From assembly GCA_025201765.1 (NCBI GenBank), contig MU623368.1:186001-250000 (forward strand): a stretch of DNA of 64,000 bases, read 5' to 3'. The translations under genes were made by a program, and so were the position numbers. Numbering within the stretch: position 1 is the stretch's first letter; the number at the start of each line of letters is the position of its first letter. Below, one piece after another: positions 20,714 through 33,471 of this stretch. The notes under the pieces are model-generated. The model saw only the letters and a list, made by a program, of their open reading frames with translations, searched no databases and had not been told where the DNA came from. The stretch is from Daldinia sp. FL1419 (taxonomy: Eukaryota > Ascomycota > Sordariomycetes > Xylariales > Hypoxylaceae).

Positions 20714-23700
20714 ATGGTTAGGCTGCGCGAGATCTCTCGCACTGCGGCCTTCGCCTGGTCACCTGGCACTACGAAGCCATTAATAGTTACTGGAACCCGA
20801 GCTGGAGCTGTCGACGCCGATTTCTCCGATGAGACCCAGTTGGAGTTGTGGGATCTAAACCTCGACAACCAAGAACAGGGACTTGAGCTTCAACCCATTG
20901 CGAGCATCGCTGCTGACTCCAGGTAAATATTACTTTCGACACTCTTAGTGAACCTGATTGGTTTCCTAACAAATCGCTTGCTAGATTCTACGATATCGCC
21001 TGGGGTCAACCTTCCGAAGACTACCCACAGGGTATTATCGCCGGTGCCCTCGAAAATGGTTCACTTGACCTCTGGGATGCCGATAAGCTTATTAATGGCG
21101 AGTCGGACGCGCTAATATCACGGACGACGAAGCACACCGGGCCCATTAAGGCATTGCAATTCAACCCTCTAAGGCCCCAAATCCTAGCCACTGCCGGCGC
21201 GAAGGGCGAGCTGTTCATCTACGACGTTTACGACCCCGAGAATGCTTTCCGATTGGGTACTGCTGCAGCTCGTTCGGATGACCTGGAATGCGTGGCATGG
21301 AATACCAAAGTAGCCCATATTCTTGCTACTGGAGGAACCGGCGGTTTTGTCACTGTTTGGGATTTAAAGACGAAGAAGGCATCGTTAACGCTTAACAACA
21401 ACCGAAAGCCCGTTAGTTCCATTGCGTGGGACCCGAACAATTCCACTAAGCTATTGACTGCTACGCCCGATGATACTACTCCCGTCATCTTATTATGGGA
21501 CTTGCGAAACTCCAATGCTCCGGAGCGAACACTTCAGGGCCACGAACAAGGTGTTCTTTCGGTATCTTGGTGCGAGCATGACGGTGATATCCTGATCTCG
21601 TCCGGCAAGGACAACAGAACATTGGTTTGGAACCCCCAGACGGGCGAGCGTTACGGAGAATTCCCCGAAGTTACCAACTGGACCTTCCTTACCCGATTCC
21701 ACCCTCACAACCCTAGCATCTCCGCGACTGCGTCTTTCGATGGAAAGATTACCATCCAGACGCTTCAAAACACGAATCCTTCAGCCGTGCAGAGCACAAC
21801 TCAGAACAACCTTGATGGCGAAGACTTTTTCACTCAGGCCCAGAGACAGCCTCAAGGCGCAGCCTTCTCCTTAGCAAAGGCCCCAAGATGGCTCGAAAGA
21901 CCTGTTGGGGTTTCTTTTGGATTTGGTGGGAAACTAGTTATCCTGAGGGCAAACCCCTACCAGCCTGGCCAAAAGCGTTCTTCCAAGATTGAGATCTCTC
22001 ATTTCTCCGTTGATTCGGACATCGGTAGCGCTACCGAGAAATTTGAAGAGTCACTCAAGTCTGGCGATATTATAGCTATATGCGAGTCGCATGTGGAACA
22101 GGCCCAGACAGAAGAAGAGAAGGCTGATTGGCGCGTTTTGGAAACTCTACTCGCTGAGAATCCACGGAAACAAATTGTCGAGTATTTGGGATTTAGCGAG
22201 GAGGAAGCAAATGAGGAATCAACTAATGGTGTGACCGAAGAGGCTTCTGAAACAAAGCAACCCGAGCCAGAAAAATCTAAGCTGGGAGTCAGGACTCATA
22301 AGAAGCGGATTTCAACTTTCTTCTCCGATGGAAGTGACGAGGACTTCCTAGCAAGTCTGTCCGCTACAAAGGGCGCCAAGACGGATAATCCCTTCCATCT
22401 GTTTGGCGAAAACGATACGGGCGTTGAGAAGCAGATCACGAAAGCCTTAATGTTGGGTCAATTTGAAAAGGCAACCGAAATTTCTTTGAAAGACGGTCGT
22501 ATTGCGGATGCCTTCATTATTGCCAACTGCGGTGGAAAGGAGCTCGTTGACAAGGTCCAATCCACTTATTTATCTCAAAAGACTGGCATTCCAAGTTACT
22601 TGAGACTTTTGGGCTCGGTCATTGTCAAGAATCTATGGGATGTCGTCTATAATGCCGATTTGGCTGACTGGAAGGAGACTATGGTAACACTCTGCACATT
22701 TGCGGATCCGAACGAATTCCCCGATTTATGTGAGGCCTTGGGAGACCGTATTCTCGAATCCGGATCGAGGAAAGATGCCTCTTTCTGTTACCTAGTTGGC
22801 TCCAAGCTTGAGAAGGTTATTGATATCTGGGTTGCTGAGCTGCAAGAAGCCGAGAAAGCTGAATTGGCTGAAGCCAACGATTCTACTTTCTCTATCCACG
22901 CAAGATCTCTCCAGCAATTTATTGAGAAGGTCACGGTATTCCGCCATGTCACAAAGTTCCAAGATACCGAGACGGACCTTACCTCTGGTTGGAAGTTATC
23001 CTCACTCTATGACAAGTACATCGAGTATGCGGACATTGTCGCAGCCCATGGCCAATTGGAGGTTGCTCAGAGGTACTTGAGCCTTTTACCGTCGAAATAC
23101 GACGCCGCCGATATGGCACGCGAGCGAGTTCAATTAGCCACGCAGAAGGTGGCTCCTCAACCAACTGCCAGACAGCCTGCTCAGAGGCCTGCGGTGGCTA
23201 CTCGTATATCTTCCCGAGCCGCATCCGTAGCTGGAGGATATCAACCACAAGCGGCTGCTGGCATCAGCCCTGTTAATCCTTACGCGCCTCCAGTTGCTCA
23301 GACTCCCGCAGAAAACCCTTATGCGCCACCGATTGCTAGCAACCCCTATGCTCCGCAAGGATATCGGCCGTCGCAACCGCAACCCGTTCCAGTGCCTCAA
23401 CATCAGGGCTACGGTCCTCCGCTGACATCTTTCAGGGATCTTGCAAGGATGTCGATACCGGTAACGAAACCTCCCCCAAGGGCTTCTGACGTTGGAAACT
23501 GGAATGATGTCCCGTTAGTAACGAAAGCGCCTCCTCGAAGAAACACGCCGAGCGCTGCCGCTATCACATCACCATTCCCCAACCAAGCGAATCAAGCAAC
23601 GCCCCCTCCGCCACAGAGCCCCTATGGCTCTCAACGCGGAACCGCGACACCGCCACCTCCTCCTCCTAAAGGTCCGGCTGGGAGGATAACGTCTCCTCTT

Positions 23701-24575
23701 GGTGGCCCTCCTCAAGCTGGTCAATTGCCGCCTCCCCCTCGTCCCGGGTCTACTGCCGCGCAAAACTACGCACCGCCTCCTGTCCAAACACAGGGAGGTC
23801 CTGGTATGCCTCCGCCCCCAATGGGCCATGTAGTCCCTAGGATGTCCTCGCCTTACAACCCACCACCTGCGGGAGCTCCGCCTACGAGCCGATATGCCCC
23901 GGCCCCGGCGCCTCAGTCTCTCGGGACTCCTTCTCAGCAGACGCCCATAGCCCCCCCACCCCAAGCTGGTCGGGTGCCGCCGCCAAACCCCTATGCTCCA
24001 CCTCCCCAAGCAGCCTCCCACAATCAATACGGCCAATCTCCGTATGGCGCTCCACCGGTACAGCAAGGACCACCTCCCACCGGCCCTCCGTCGAGTGTCG
24101 GCGGTCCGCCACCAGCAACGACTTCGCCTGCAGCCCCTCCACCACGAGCTGCAGCACCGCCGAAACCCCGACACCCCGCAGGCGATCGCTCTCACATTCC
24201 CCCTAATGCCCAGCAGTTAGTTGATATTTTGAATCGCGATATGCAACGAGTAGCTTCCAAGGCACCAGCTTCATTTGCTCCTCAGGTGAATGATACAAAG
24301 AAGCGCTTAGGTCTGCTATTCGATCACCTCAACAACGAGGAACTTGTGAAGCCGGATACCATCGAGCAATTAACCCAGTTAGCTCATGCATTGGAGTCCA
24401 AGGATTACGCGGAGGCCCAGCGCTTGCAAGTTGAGATTCAGCGAGACAAGACAGAAGAATGCGGCAACTGGATGGTATGTTGAATTCTTTTATGTATCTG
24501 ATGCGACGATTATGCTAACAAATTCCTTAGGTCGGTGTTAAGCGGTTGGTCCAAATGAGCAAAGTCACGGCTTAG
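20714..24575 (+). CDS. SEC31: COPII outer-coat protein Sec31
   Basis: Three exons, 20714-20922, 20985-24474 and 24531-24575, giving 1247 residues. The N-terminal part (about 1-340) is a WD40 propeller with repeats ending in WDL or WNP-type motifs (LWDADK, VWDLKTK, LLWDLRN, VWNPQTG). An alpha-solenoid follows (about 380-680). A long Pro-rich segment (about 700-1130), full of NPYAPP and PPPP runs, is the part that stimulates Sar1 GTPase activity through Sec23. A C-terminal helical domain follows (about 1140-1247). Order and length match fungal Sec31, which with Sec13 forms the COPII cage on ER exit vesicles. The last exon encodes only VGVKRLVQMSKVTA. The first intron breaks the WD40 region near residue 70. 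Confidence 0.97.
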
Positions 24576-25473
24576 GTTACGGACTTGACACGTAGTAATG
24601 ACGAGCTTCTTGGTGTTCCTTGGAAAACCCCATGGGCAGAGGGGAACCAATTATCATGTTGACGAAGTAACAGGCCTGTCCACGAGTATATGTAGAGTTG
24701 TTACGTAGATGGGTTAGCCGCTGAACGCAAAAAAAAAAAAGTAGGTATCGTTTTAATGTATTGTTAAATGCCTAACTGGGCTTTATATTCTTTATTCTTG
24801 AACCAAGTTTTATCTATACGTGACGACTTTTATTGATTTTCATAAACCTGTCAAGCCATAATACGCCTTTTCGCTTCTAGTTTAATGTCGCATCTTGTCG
24901 ATAGTAGATATCACGTAGATGAGAGCACGGGATTGTTCTATACGCGTACTAGAGAAGCTGCTAACCTTAGTACCTGTTCCAAAGCCAGTCTCCGAAAATA
25001 ATCCAGCGTGGGAGAGGCGGATATCTCCGTTGAGGAATAGAACTTAGGTTAGGAGTTATAGCGGAGCTAGGACGGACTTTATGCACACAAAGGGGTTAAG
25101 CATACCCGGCTCGCATAAATTGGGTCTCTGAGGTAAGTGACTACGCCGCTGCGAGTGTATACTATGTAGGGCTATGATGGGATGATATCTATGGTTATCT
25201 ACCTAGAGTTGGTTGGTGACTGTGGGCTTGTTGGGTGAGAAAATCGAGGATTGGGTGGTAACCGCGTATCTTTATCTTACGGCGATTTGGATTATTAATA
25301 GGAAAGGGGTTGGGTTTGGGGGATATAAAGATGTCTGGATGATATGAATTTTTGAGGCAAGTTACTCAGTACTGAGGGAATATTGAGATTATAGGGGTTT
25401 TCACTTCATTTATATACGTCTTCTAAGGAGAGATTCCCAGACTCAAGCTGCTTCTTCTACCAGTTCGCCCAAG
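24576..25473. other. Intergenic region between SEC31 and the short-chain dehydrogenase
   Basis: Contains the SEC31 3' UTR with an A12 run near 24730 and AT-rich sequence. No coding frame was recognised. The last 150 bases are the likely promoter of the gene at 25474. Confidence 0.4.
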
Positions 25474-26458
25474 ATGGCAGCGCCTGAACCTCAACCGTAT
25501 AACTTGCCAGAAAATGCGGTTTGGCTCAGTACGTTCGAATATTCAATATACCAAGCAGACTTACTAACATCCCTCAGTCACCGGCTGCTCCTCCGGCATG
25601 GGCCAAGGTCTCGCGCAATACATCGCCAGCAAGAAGCCCTCTCAACGCGTGGTAGCCACAGCGCGCAACCCATCCTCTCTCTCCGAAATCCCAGACGGTC
25701 CTAACGTTCTCAAATTACCGTTGGACGTAACATCCGTCTCCTCCATAGACACCGCCTTCAGCACCACGCTCTCCCGCTTCGGGCGCGTCGACGTAGTCGT
25801 CAACAACGCCGGGTACAACCTCATGGGGGACACGGAATCCTCTCCTCCGGGCAACCCGGGCGCCCGGGCCCTGCTAGACACCAACTTCTGGGGCGCGGTG
25901 GACGTGTCCAAGCGCGCCTTGCAAGTCTTCCGGGAGGCGAACCCGACGACGGGACAGCGGGGAGGCGTTATAGTGAACATCTCCTCTCTGGGGGGATACC
26001 TCGGCAGCGCAGGCAACGCGTTCTACCACGCGAGTAAGTTTGCGCTGGAGGGCTTCGCGGAGAGCCTAGCCAAGGAAGTCTTCCCCGAGTGGAACATCCA
26101 CATCTGCAACGTCGAGCCCGGCGGCGTGAAGACAAACTACACCACTTCTTCTCTACAACGGCTGCCGCGACACCCGGCTTACGACCGCCCGGACGGGGCT
26201 ACGACGGCGATGTTGGCGTTTATGGATACCCCTGCGTTGCATGCGGGGTTTGCGGGGGCGGATGAGGTCGCGGAGAGGATATACGCGGTGGTGGGGAGCG
26301 GGAAGAGGATACCGATTCGGGTGCCGCTGGGGAAGGATAGTTGGGGGATGGTTATGGCGGAGACGGAGAGGGTGAAAGAGGAGCTGGAAGAGTGGAGGGA
26401 GTTTAGCTGTGCGATGGGGAATCCGGAGGTGGAGAGTATGGCAAAGCTTGTGAAGTAG
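25474..26458 (+). CDS. Short-chain dehydrogenase/reductase (classical SDR)
   Basis: Two exons, 25474-25528 and 25578-26458, giving 311 residues. The Rossmann start is TGCSSGMG (T20-G27), with a DV pair after the third strand, the NNAG strand signature and the catalytic Y168-x3-K172 in FYHASKF. Ser in NISSLGG completes the triad, and the PGGVKT segment follows. The enzyme should use NAD(P)H on a small carbonyl or alcohol. The GCSSGMG/PGGVKT pattern is typical of fungal SDRs annotated as hydroxysteroid- or versicolorin-like reductases, but the substrate cannot be read from sequence. No biosynthetic partners flank it. Its second half is more G-rich than the neighbouring genes. Confidence 0.9.
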
Positions 26459-27021
26459 TAGGTAATAGTTCGGCAAGACTTCATATTTAGAGAAATCACG
26501 GCGTTGGTCGTATGATGATATGAACATATTCGATTATGTTTTGATTATCTCTTCTCTAAGCTAGGTAGACAGGTAGTTTTGGCAAATTGATATCCCATAC
26601 CTTGCGACGATTTTCCTATGTTGTCACTACGCTCCCCAGTAGGAAAATATGCATGGGCATACCAATCACCTTGATGACAGCGATCTTGCCTCGGACTTTA
26701 CTATCTCCTATACGTGATGAGATGTGACTTGAGGCGAGTACGAACATGTAATGGCCTGGGCGCGTTGTGCAGGCTGGATTACTTACGCATACTTGATCGG
26801 TCCTTACATACTTGGTAGTAAAGTATCAATACTTTGTGCGAGGTAATGTCCACAATGTTGTATGTCCTTCGAAGACTTCCCTTAACCAAATGTTTCGATT
26901 TAGTGAAATGACAGAAAAAAACTTGGATGGAAGTATAAGGGGCACTGTGGGTATTGACCCAGGAATAGGCCTTAGTTATTTCGTCTTTGGGGGTATCATT
27001 AGTAACATGCTTCTCGCTTCT
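26459..27021. other. Intergenic region between convergent genes
   Basis: Spacer between the SDR (+) and SDE2 (-). The plus-strand frame at 26812-27168 partly shadows SDE2 and has no recognisable product. Confidence 0.4.
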
Positions 27022-27882
27022 TTATTTCTTCTCCTCCTCTTCATCAGACGAACTCATAAACTCGTCGTCCTCGTCAAATCCGGCGAACGCTCTCGTGACG
27101 GGCTTCTTTACCGCAGCACTCTTTGGCTTAGAGTCTGTCGGTGGCGTTGGGGCTTTCGAGCCACTTGATTCCTCGGATTCCCCCCCTTCACTCGAGCCCT
27201 CATCCATACCCTCCGTAGAAGTAGAGCCGTGCGACGTGCCGAGAAGGTTGTCTTTGTAGTTCCCGGCCTTCATGGCAGCAAGAACTGCTTCGCGTGTTCG
27301 CTCGCTGGCTTCTTCCTTATCCTCTACCCACTTGCCATCTAGGCGGCCCTTGGTGCTATTCTTGATTTCGTATTCCCTCTCATCTGCGGCCTCGACGATC
27401 CGTTGCCAGCGCGCGCGTCGCTTCTCCTTTTCCTTTCGCTCCATTTCCGGTTTGATGGCAAGGTACTCAGCCAATGCCTTTGCCTCATTGACTGTTCTTA
27501 ATCGGTGACCATCCAGATTCCTGCTAGATGCATTCTCATCTCCATGGTTCCTCTTCTTTCTGGCGGCCATTCGACCGCCGGCTGCTCGAAGCTGAGAGCC
27601 GAAACCACCTTTGCCACCGCATAATGGGATGGATAATCGCAGGGATAGGAATGCATCATCGGCATCGCAGAGCGTAGAGACTAGGTCTCTAGAGTTGGAT
27701 AGAATTTGCTTGTTTGATACGGTGGTTAGGATGAGTCGCGAATCAGTTTGTGGTAATCGGCCCTCGATGCAACTGTGAAGATCTGAAAGAGTCGCGGTTG
27801 AAGAAATGGGAAGAGAGAGAGTAGGAGGCAGGCCTAAGCCTGAGAAGGTTGTTACGAAGACGTTGATATTCCCGGGGGCCAT
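27022..27882 (-). CDS. SDE2: Sde2 ubiquitin-fold splicing and genome-stability factor
   Basis: Single exon of 286 residues. Residues 1-90 form the ubiquitin-like N-terminus ending in the processing site LCGG-KGG (G89-G90/K91). This is followed by the Sde2 signature FGSQLRAAGGRMAARKKRN, a Lys/Arg-rich helical region (about 140-210), an acidic Ser-rich stretch and a terminal AGFDEDDEFMSSSDEEEEKK. In fission yeast the protein is cleaved by ubiquitin hydrolases and the Lys-starting product joins the spliceosome to help remove particular introns; in humans it also acts at replication forks. All visible hallmarks are intact. It diverges from the eS10 gene over about 0.5 kb. Confidence 0.95.
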   Translation of the reverse strand: MAPGNINVFVTTFSGLGLPPTLSLPISSTATLSDLHSCIEGRLPQTDSRLILTTVSNKQILSNSRDLVSTLCDADDAFLSLRLSIPLCGGKGGFGSQLRAAGGRMAARKKRNHGDENASSRNLDGHRLRTVNEAKALAEYLAIKPEMERKEKEKRRARWQRIVEAADEREYEIKNSTKGRLDGKWVEDKEEASERTREAVLAAMKAGNYKDNLLGTSHGSTSTEGMDEGSSEGGESEESSGSKAPTPPTDSKPKSAAVKKPVTRAFAGFDEDDEFMSSSDEEEEKK

Positions 27883-28400
27883 TTTGTAGATTTAGGGATG
27901 GCGGTATGGAAAGAATCGCTGGGTTATCCGCCTTATGGTTTGAGGTGTCGCTCCGAAAAGATGTTTGAATGGCAAAGGTGTTGGACTTGATGAAATGGAT
28001 TGATGATTCTAGATGGCTGAGATAATCGAGTAGAGGCGGATCTTATCGGCTAATGCCAAGACCTTTATCTAGATACCTAGGTACGCAGCTTCAATCTGTC
28101 GGGTACCTAGGTACCTAACGGGGGGTTCTGTCACCTTAGCAGCTTAGCCACAAAGATACCGAGCTACTACTTCGAATGGATCTGTGCATGTGGAAAGGTG
28201 GAAAGGGTTGTCAAGCCACAAACTGTAACCCCACTCAAAATTGTAGTGTCGCTTCCGTCTCCACCATAGGGTTTTTGCGCACAACCAAAAATTCCCTGGA
28301 CCTTCAATCCATCGCAAAGTATCCATCAGCCTGTCGACTTCACATCAATCACTGTCCACCCACCCAGTTCAACATCTTGTCACCGTAACCAACCGCCAAG
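27883..28400. promoter_or_regulatory. Divergent promoter of SDE2 and the eS10 gene
   Basis: A 518-nt spacer between opposing start codons. It contains two CCTAGGTAC palindrome-like motifs (around 28074 and 28108). No consensus ribosomal-protein element was identified with confidence. Confidence 0.45.
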
Positions 28401-29075
28401 ATGCTGATTCCGAAGGACGACCGCAAGAAGATCCACGAGGTTAGGCAACCCAGATTATTTCAATTTTCATATAATCGAAAATCTATAAAAAACAAAAAAC
28501 AAAAAACAAAAATCGAGATGGAACGAGCTAACATTTTGGTGTTCGTCTTTATAGTACCTCTTCCGAGAGGGCGTGCTGGTCGCGAAGAAGGACTTCAACC
28601 TTCCTAAGCACCCCGATGTCGACACCAAGAACCTCTTCGTTATCAAGGCCCTTCAGTCGCTCAACTCGCGCGGCTACGTCAAGACCCAATTCTCCTGGCA
28701 ATACTACTACTACACCCTTACCCCCGAGGGCCTTGACTACCTCCGAGAATGGCTACACCTACCCGCCGAGATCGTCCCCGCTACACACATCAAGCAGCAG
28801 CGATCGCACGCTCCTCCCCGAGGAATGATGGGCGAGGGCGAGCGTGAGCGCCGACCATTCGGCCGTGGCCGTGGTGGTGACCGTGGCGACCGTGGCGACC
28901 GCGAGGGTGGCTACCGAAGACGGGATGCTGGTGAGGGCAAGGAGAGCGGTGGTGCCCCTGGCGAGTTCAACCCCCAGTTGTAAGTGACCCACGAGATGGC
29001 TATTGTCATGACTGCATGCTGACTTGGAATAGCCGTGGTGGATTCGGTCGTGGTCGTGGCGCTCCCCCTTCGTAA
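28401..29075 (+). CDS. RPS10: 40S ribosomal protein eS10 (S10)
   Basis: Three exons, 28401-28439, 28555-28979 and 29033-29075, giving 168 residues. MLIPKDDRKKIHEYLFREGV, then KDFNLPKHPDVD, QSLNSRGYVKTQFSWQYYYY and LTPEGLDYLREWLHLPAEIVP are the nearly invariant eS10 winged-helix blocks. The C-terminal tail is Gly/Arg-rich (GRGRGGDRGDRGDREGG), as usual in eukaryotic eS10, where it can be arginine-methylated. It sits on the 40S head at the mRNA entry side. The first intron falls after 13 codons, a common place in ribosomal-protein genes. Confidence 0.97.
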
Positions 29076-31454
29076 GAAGCTTCTACTACTACTCTTGGAA
29101 TCCCTTCGACGCACATGGTAGCCGGGTATGGACATGTACTCTAGGGAATGGAGCACCTGCATAGTCTCACTTCTCTGCACGTGATAGGAAAACTCGTGGG
29201 AGGAACTTCGGATGCACGGTTGGGAGTTATTAGGAGGCTAAATCCTCGGAAATCATTCAATGAATTATGGACATGCTTTTGCCGTGAAGAAACCAAAATA
29301 TTTCCCACTGAAGATTGCTTGGGTCGGTGAAAAGTTAATGGAGTGCGAGGAAATGTATCCAAGCCGACACGAGCCCTACGATTAGCATGCAAACGACTAC
29401 AAGCTATTAAGAAAGTAAAACGTCCTTATATTCGAGAGGCGACGAATGTGATGAATTCTCATAGTATTCTCGTTGCTAATTTCCTCCCGAGTTTTGAATG
29501 TAGGGAAAAGGAGGTGTTTATCGCCAATAATTACAGGGGAAGTATGAAAATACTTCAACATCATTAAAAGGTACATTTACAGATGTATAGGTAATTATAC
29601 GTAAGAAGACAGGAAGGTTATCGAGAAGAAGGTGCTATGTGTAACCTAGTGGCCTGAGGTAGTAGGTACCTCTCAATTGGGCCTCTTCAATTTGTGAATC
29701 GGAGACTTCCGCCGGGATCCGGTTCTAAGTACATGATGTAATGTAGATCCCCACGGCGGTTTCCTTCAATTGTCTAAGTTTAGGTTAGTAATAAAATTCT
29801 CGTAATCTTTTTTATTTTATTTTATTTTTTTCCTTTTCAAACTCGGTGAAGCTTCGCGATATTTTCATACAAAGGACGATGAATTAGACAATGATGGCCC
29901 GCCGAGGTGCCCGGAAGATCCGTAGAATATCCCTATTTTCATCCCGATGACGACCAATCACATTCCGAATCCTGAACATAGAAACCTTGCGGATAGATCT
30001 CTCAGATCGCTTTCAATGACCCTCCACAGTGGGCATGGATCAAAAACTCCATATGTTAAGTCATAGGTAATTGGTTTGTGTACCATTCCAACAGGATCTT
30101 AACTAGCACACGATCACTAAGAATTTTATCCCAAAACTACATCACCAAGAAAACCACGAAGCGGCTTACAAATTTAGTCGTGCTGCCAATGATGCTGCCA
30201 ATGATGCTGAGGCGGCGGTCTGCGTCTGCTGTGTTACCCGACAATCAATTTCGCAACACAGCCTCAAGTTATCACTCGGTTGAATAAGTCAGCCTTAGCG
30301 TGAACTACTTGAGTCTTGAACAAACCCGACAGCCAGTTTATACGTCTCTCATAAGAAGCGCTAGTTAATCAATTATAAACTCAAGGGATGAGTAAGTACC
30401 TACACACTCTTACAGAATTACTTACATAGAACCACGGGGGTCAAGTGACATCTGGGCACCTCCAATCTCAAAAAGGTGAGACCGAGCCATCCGGTCCGAG
30501 GTCGAAATTAAAACCCATCTGGAGATGGCTGGAGGAATTGCCAGGTGATGCTCGTGCCATTTCTTTTCTACGAATCGGTATAACTACCTATCAATCATAT
30601 CAACCATGAAGACTTATATCGACCCAGTCATATGGAACACCGACAGATCACGCTCGACATGGTTCTTTTCTTTCTCAAAAGCGCGATGGAACTGTAAAAG
30701 CCGCGCAGAATGACGTCTATGTACCCATTGGCGGGCACTTCCATCTCCAGCCAAACATTTTGTTAGGCCCTTTTTTACCAGGACTCTCTGTCTTACCCAG
30801 GCTAGTCAGCTTTCTGCAGAAGTAACAAGGGTAACCAGATAGATATTGCTCGAGTGGAGTCACTCAGTCGCTCACGCGCGGGACACTAGCGAGGACCATA
30901 TTTGACGTAGTGTTTTACGAGTCTTGGTTCTATCGTACTATCCCTCCAGTGGATCTACATCCGGCCGGCTAGCCCAATCAGCTAGAGGTATAGCTTGTCG
31001 GCTTGTCTAGGTTGTCTGCGAGGTGAACGCATGCCGCCGATATGGCGGGGTGTAGCAACATAGGCCTGAACTATTGCCCCTCCTTTTTCCCATCCTTTGT
31101 TTCTTGGTGGCATGGATACAAGGTATGTAGGTAGGTAGCTTTGCAGGCAAACTCATCATTGGAACCAATCCTATGAGAAAGTGTGAATAATGGGTTGGGG
31201 CTTGTGCCTCTTCTATTCTCCCTTCGAGATCTAATAAGAGGGCAGCCTTCCCGGACGTCCTCGTCTTTCCTTTTCCCTTCTTCTTAACTAAATTACATCT
31301 CAACCTTCTACTTTAACTCTAGCCTTACAAACAGCTCCCTCCTGTTTGTATCTTCCTCTACGACTCTTCTACTCGAGTCATTGTATACATCCCATAGTCC
31401 TAATCCTATAATACCCCTCATCCTACAACAGACTTTTGAAGTCTACAGAACAAA
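29076..31454. other. Long intergenic region without a recognised gene
   Basis: About 2.4 kb. Short frames (29141-29392, 29343-29567, 30078-30287, 31007-31303) have no recognisable product. There is a TTTTATTTTATTTTATTTTTTT low-complexity tract near 29808. The last 150 bases (31290-31454) are pyrimidine-rich and are the likely leader of the dehydrogenase gene. Confidence 0.45.
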
Positions 31455-33025
31455 ATGGACTCACTACCCAAGACTATGAAGGCTCTCCGGTAAGTCTCGT
31501 CCTCGATATACAGTTATACTATGTCAATTGGTTACATCCTATGAATAAGCAAATGGATCTCCCTGGCCAATTCTCTTTGGGCGTAGTTAACTAACAGCCA
31601 TACCCTTTGTAGATACGAGAAGCCAGAAGTATGGGGTATCGTCGAAGTTCCTCTGCCCACCCTACGAGCTGGTGATGTCTTGATCAAGGTCAAGGCAAGT
31701 CAATTCCCGCTTGCGATCCGTGGCCCTGCACCTATATATTAACACGAATTTACTCTAGGCTTGTGGTGTTTGCGGTACCGACTTACACATCCACGAGGGT
31801 GAATTTATCGCCAAGTTCCCTCTAATTCCTGGCCACGAGACTATTGGTGAAGTCGTCGGTAGGAAAGCCTGGACAAAGAGAATGTACCGCCGTATGAGAC
31901 TAACAGTTGTCGTTAGCAATTGCCGATGGCGTAAAGGGTTTCCAAATTGGAGACCGTGTTGCTGCAGATAACTCGGAGCTATGTGGTCACTGGTAAGAGG
32001 TCATATTGGACCCTAGACTCTTGAAGACGTAGCTAATATGTCCCCGAAGCTTCTACTGCCGAAGAGGTCAGGAGCTACTCTGCGAGGATTTCAAGTCCCA
32101 CGGTGTCCTAGCATTGGACGGTGGTTTCGCCGAATACGTACGTGTTGCTTATTCGATCGTCAATAAACGATGAACTAACTCGTCCTTGCCGGAATTTAGA
32201 CCGCCTACCCTCAGGGCAGACTCTTCAAGATCCAAAACATCAACGATATCGATGCCACCTTAATAGAACCCGCCTCTTGTGCTATGCACGGCGTAGAGAA
32301 GATCGCCCCGAAGCCTGGATCCCACGCGCTGTTGATCGGTGCTGGTCCTACTGGTCTCATGATGGCTCAATTCCTGTACGGGAAACATTTCCACATTCCC
32401 GCTAGATGGTAGTGCTAATACTCTTGAACAGACGACACAGTGGTGTTTCTCAGTTGACCATCGCCGCACCCGAAGGTTCCAAGATGGAGTTAGCGAAGAG
32501 CCTCGACGCCGCCGACTTCTACGTTCCCCTCTCCCGATCCAACCCTGCCCCCCAATGGGAACAGATTAAGAAGGACAACCCATACGGCTTCGACATTGGT
32601 AAGTAAAAGGAACACGGTAGGAATATGCGGGTGTGCTAATTGAGTCGTAGTTGTGGAAGCTAGCGGAAGCTCCAAGGTTCTCGAGGACGCCATCAACTAC
32701 GTTCGCAGAGGAGGCAAGCTTGTCTGCTACGGTGTCTACCCCAGTTCCGCGCGTGTCTCGTGGCCCCCATCCAAGATTTTCGGGGATGGTGAGTTATATC
32801 ATGCTATTATCGTCGACAGACTAGACTAACCAAGAATTAGAAATCACCATCGTCGGCTCTTTCTCCGAGACTTACATGTTCCCATCCACCATCGATTACT
32901 TAGATAGCGGCAAGGTCAAGACCAAGGGTATCGTCAACAAGACCTTTAAGCTCGAGCAGTGGGGTGAGGCTCTCGAGAGTATCCGGAACAAGTCTGCCAT
33001 CAAGGCCGCCATCGTTTTCGACTAA
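31455..33025 (+). CDS. Zinc-dependent polyol/alcohol dehydrogenase (MDR family, D-arabinitol dehydrogenase-like)
   Basis: Nine exons: 31455-31489, 31613-31694, 31759-31858, 31917-31992, 32050-32137, 32200-32375, 32432-32598, 32651-32788, 32841-33025, giving 348 residues. Catalytic zinc ligands are in CGVCGTDLH (C44) and GHE (H65, E66). The structural-zinc loop is complete: CGHCFYCRRGQELLC, with C-x2-C-x2-C-x7-C. The Rossmann motif is LLIGAGPTGLMMAQ. The pattern is that of sorbitol/arabinitol-type medium-chain dehydrogenases, which oxidise sugar alcohols with NAD(P)+. The match to D-arabinitol dehydrogenases is a family-level impression. Intron 2 has a GC donor (31695, gcaagt) that is needed to keep the conserved IKVKACGVCG block. 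Introns are unusually many for this window. Confidence 0.88.
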
Positions 33026-33471
33026 TTTTGGGAAACTCTGCGGGATATGGGCGCAAGGAAAAGTTATGTTATTGAATGATCAAGACTACCATTTGCCTAT
33101 AGTTGCATGGACTGAGATACCTAGGATGTAGTTAAAATAGCCTTTTATTCTAAATGAACAAAATCCCCGATTCGTCACACAATCGATCCGCTCTTGCAGG
33201 GTCTTTATGAGATGATGCCTCCAGTTGCAGATGATGTGAGCCAATAAGGAACTATAAGACTTCCTAAATGGGGATGAGGAGTAAGACCGGTGTGATCAAT
33301 TTGTCAGCTAGGCTGAGTATGTCGTCTATATAAGAATGAGAAGACCCACGACCTTGATGGCCAGCCTGCCTTCGTGGGTAGCCAACCACTTTATGCATAG
33401 GTAGTTACAATATTACCCAAATACCAATCCTACCATTCATATCCGCTTCTACCCTTGTCCTCAAGTCTCCT
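33026..33471. other. Intergenic region between the two dehydrogenases
   Basis: The 446-nt spacer contains no coding frame of note. It should carry the terminator of the polyol dehydrogenase and the promoter of the SDR that follows on the same strand. Confidence 0.4.

Noticed and set aside
23569..24195. 208-codon minus-strand frame rich in Arg and Trp
   Set aside because: It is the antisense of the Pro-rich region of SEC31 (CCN codons read as Gly, Arg and Trp).
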